Shown here: positions 62,220-64,000 of the stretch, piece after piece | How the letters are laid out: each line of letters begins with the position of its first letter | Numbering within the stretch: position 1 is the first letter of the stretch | Assembly (NCBI GenBank): GCA_018825665.1 | Contig: JAHJEG010000015.1 | Location: forward strand, 1 to 64,000 | Origin: a bacterium | GTDB taxonomy: Bacteria > Campylobacterota > Campylobacteria > Campylobacterales > Sulfurimonadaceae | Length of the DNA stretch: 64,000 nucleotides | Reading direction: 5' to 3' | Made by a program: the position numbers and the translations under genes | Notes under the pieces: model-generated | Database searches by the model: none | Told to the model about the DNA's origin: nothing | What the model saw: the letters and a program-made list of their open reading frames with translations, nothing else

Positions 62220-63773
62220 ATGTTAGATCATATTTTATCGATTTTAATTTTCTTTCCGGCATTGGCGGCAATGTTCGGATTTATGATTCAAAAAGATAGT
62301 ATTCGTGCTTATGGTGTGGCGGTAGCTACTATTGAGTTCGTTTTATCTTTATGGTTATGGTTCGCTTTTGATTCAAATGTATCTGGTATGCAGTTTATGG
62401 AGCAGCTTCCTTTAATTCCTGCGTTTGGAATTAACTATATTCTGGGTGTAGACGGGATATCTTTATTTATTATTATCCTCTCGGCATTTTTTACAATGAT
62501 AGGTATCGCGTCTTTGACGGATACGAAGAACGTAAAGAACATGATTGTAACACTTCTGTTTTTACAGATGACAATGGTTGGTGTATTTGCTGCGCTTGAT
62601 GCTATCGTATTTTACATATTCTGGGAGCTTTCACTTGTTCCGATGCTTTATATCATCGGTGCATGGGGTGGACCTTTAAGAGTGTATGCATCAGTGAAGT
62701 TCTTCTTATACACATTTGCCGGTTCATTAGTTATGTTGGTAGGTATGTTGTTCATGGCATATTTCTATTATCAGGCAACCGGCATGTGGAGTTTTGCTAT
62801 TCTTGACTGGTACAGACTTATCTTGCCTGAGACCTTCCAGCTTTGGTTGTTTGCGGCATTCTTTATAGGTTTTGCCATCAAAGTTCCAATGTTTCCTTTT
62901 CATACATGGTTACCGTATGCGCACGGACAGGCACCGACTATCGGTTCTGTAATACTGGCTGCAATCTTACTTAAAATGGGTACCTATGCGTTTATCCGTT
63001 TTTCATTGCCGATGTTCCCGGATGCATCTGTGTTCTTTATGTTCCCGATAGCTATAATCGCAATTATAATGATTATCTATACGGCGATGGTGGCATATGC
63101 GCAAGAAGATGTTAAACAGGTTGTTGCCTATTCATCTGTATCGCATATGGGTGTTATTATTATCGGTACTTTTGCTTTGAATGTTGAAGGCATCTCAGGT
63201 TCGATCTTCCTGATGATAGCGCACGGAGTTGTTTCCGGTGCACTGTTCTTGCTCGTTGGTGTTATATATGACAGACGTCATACTAAGATGATGAGCGAAT
63301 TTGGAGGTCTTGCACACGTTATGCCTAGATACGCGACTATCTTTGGTTTAATGCTGATGGCTTCAGTAGGTATGCCTCTTACAATCAACTTTGTAGGGGA
63401 ATTTTTAAGTTTACTCGGATTTTACCAACAGTCTCATATCTTAACTCTTTTAGCGGGAATAGCAATTGTCGTAGGTGCCATCTATATGCTGGCAGCATAC
63501 AAAAAAATGTTCTTCGGTGAAGTTACAAATGAGAAGAACAGTAATCTTCCTGACGTAAACAAAAGAGAGTTATTGGCTTTAATTCCTTTGTCGATTATCA
63601 CTATTTGGTTAGGTGTATACCCAAAACCTGTATTGGAGCCGATCAACAACTCCGTTGAGTCTATTGTGCAGCTTATGCACGATAAATCAATTACACAAGA
63701 AGCTAAATCAAGAATCCCTAACCTTGTAAAAGGTGTAGAGATTTCTAGAACTACAGCAGGGGAGGCACACTAA
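62220..63773 (+). CDS. nuoM: Complex I subunit M
   Basis: 517 aa, about 14 helices, antiporter-like proton pump. Signatures FYIFWELSLVPMLYIIGAWG, PMFPFHTWLPYAHGQAPTIG and VAYSSVSHMGVIIIG are present. It holds the only copy of the dispersed 10-mer inside the nuo genes (62781-62789, Gly-Met-Trp). Its stop overlaps the nuoN ATG by one base. Confidence 0.97.
   Translation: MLDHILSILIFFPALAAMFGFMIQKDSIRAYGVAVATIEFVLSLWLWFAFDSNVSGMQFMEQLPLIPAFGINYILGVDGISLFIIILSAFFTMIGIASLTDTKNVKNMIVTLLFLQMTMVGVFAALDAIVFYIFWELSLVPMLYIIGAWGGPLRVYASVKFFLYTFAGSLVMLVGMLFMAYFYYQATGMWSFAILDWYRLILPETFQLWLFAAFFIGFAIKVPMFPFHTWLPYAHGQAPTIGSVILAAILLKMGTYAFIRFSLPMFPDASVFFMFPIAIIAIIMIIYTAMVAYAQEDVKQVVAYSSVSHMGVIIIGTFALNVEGISGSIFLMIAHGVVSGALFLLVGVIYDRRHTKMMSEFGGLAHVMPRYATIFGLMLMASVGMPLTINFVGEFLSLLGFYQQSHILTLLAGIAIVVGAIYMLAAYKKMFFGEVTNEKNSNLPDVNKRELLALIPLSIITIWLGVYPKPVLEPINNSVESIVQLMHDKSITQEAKSRIPNLVKGVEISRTTAGEAH
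62781..62789 (-). repeat. TCCACATGCC dispersed motif, copy 20
   Basis: GGCATGTGGAGTT on +; Gly-Met-Trp in NuoM. The only perfect copy within the 16-kb nuo operon. Confidence 0.9.
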
Positions 63774-64000
63774 TGTTAGAGCCAGTTAATGTTTCAATGG
63801 AGTCATTAAATCTAATGACTCTGGCACCAATGCTCATTCCGATTATTGGTGCACTTTTGATTATTGTTATCGATATAATCAAGGGTGGTTTAGATAAAAC
63901 CTTATATGTAGGTTTAAGTTTACTATTTTTATTAATGGATTTTGGTTCACTTTTAGAAGCATCAGGCGTATTCGCACAAAGCGGTACCGTTATGGGTGTG
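63773..64000 (+). CDS. nuoN: Complex I subunit N (partial, runs off the window)
   Basis: The ATG at 63773 overlaps the nuoM stop (TAATG), and the frame stays open for 76 codons to the window edge. The start LEPVNVSMESLNLMTLAP is followed by a first hydrophobic helix (LIPIIGALLIIVIDII) and a second beginning at YVGLSLLFLLMDF, as expected for NuoN, the last antiporter-like subunit, in its usual place after nuoM. Confidence 0.93.
   Translation, partial: MLEPVNVSMESLNLMTLAPMLIPIIGALLIIVIDIIKGGLDKTLYVGLSLLFLLMDFGSLLEASGVFAQSGTVMGV

Noticed and set aside
975-62789. CCACATGCC copies as Chi or KOPS-type polar sites
   Set aside because: Those are strongly biased to one strand of a replichore. Here the copies are 10 on each strand and partly in inverted pairs.
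975-62789. CCACATGCC copies as a restriction-modification target
   Set aside because: Such sites are usually avoided or neutral and do not gather in intergenic inverted pairs. A methylation role cannot be excluded but does not explain the enrichment.
1-64000. CRISPR arrays, IS elements, prophage or tRNA genes
   Set aside because: I looked in all gaps and on both strands and saw no regularly spaced repeats, transposase or integrase frames, or tRNA cloverleaf.

Overview
The window is a chromosomal segment of a free-living Campylobacterota (Epsilonproteobacteria) bacterium. It most resembles Sulfurimonas or a close relative; the species cannot be named from sequence alone. The evidence is: AT-rich DNA with short intergenic gaps; a complex I operon in which nuoE and nuoF are replaced by a 73-aa protein and a GltD-like FAD protein, with two tandem nuoG genes; hisIE followed by a DUF2393 pair; and a DUF3972 gene. 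No tRNA, rRNA, IS element, prophage or CRISPR array was seen.

Layout. 1-8.3 kb: the tail of an unidentified gene and its terminator, then a seven-gene TonB energising and outer-membrane receptor operon (DUF3450, two ExbB-type proteins, ExbD, TonB, TPR protein, TonB-dependent receptor). 8.4-22.7 kb: housekeeping genes (ilvE, an SPFH protein, hisIE, a DUF2393 pair, a YhcC-type radical SAM protein, purF, a DUF234-type nuclease-like protein, a J-domain protein, aguB, a parvulin, a lipoprotein, recD2, mutY, glyQ). 22.8-24.5 kb: an M6 metalloprotease lipoprotein followed by a separate small protein resembling an M6 propeptide. 24.5-29.6 kb: a LuxR-type regulator, two tandem Cyc2-like cytochrome-porin fusions, a divergent monohaem cytochrome c, a Tat-exported DUF2202 ferritin-like protein and a small NTF2-like protein. 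29.6-43.1 kb: an outer-membrane protein, a DUF89 protein, a DUF3972 protein, purE, a U32 protein, a CheZ-like protein, a PHP phosphatase, a truncated globin divergent from a multi-haem-ligand membrane protein, trxA / degenerate thioredoxin / trxB, dapB, a DinB-type polymerase, a lipoprotein and nfo. 43.2-47.5 kb: a lipase-like lipoprotein with a FadL-type porin, and an AAA ATPase. 47.8-64 kb: nuoA to nuoN, with nuoN cut by the window edge.

The strongest unexplained signal is a dispersed DNA word, TCCACATGCC (consensus W-TCCACATGCC-R). It occurs 20 times where well under one copy is expected: 10 on each strand, and 7 in the roughly 4% of the window that is intergenic. Two perfect inverted pairs and one imperfect pair sit just downstream of stop codons. 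All 13 coding copies lie in the same codon register (Pro-His-Ala, or Gly-Met-Trp on the other strand). This is how DNA uptake sequences behave in Neisseriaceae and Pasteurellaceae, and I know of none described in Campylobacterota.

Other notable systems are the Cyc2-like electron-transfer locus, the split M6 protease/propeptide pair, the altered electron-input module of complex I, and a degraded antiporter remnant behind recD2.
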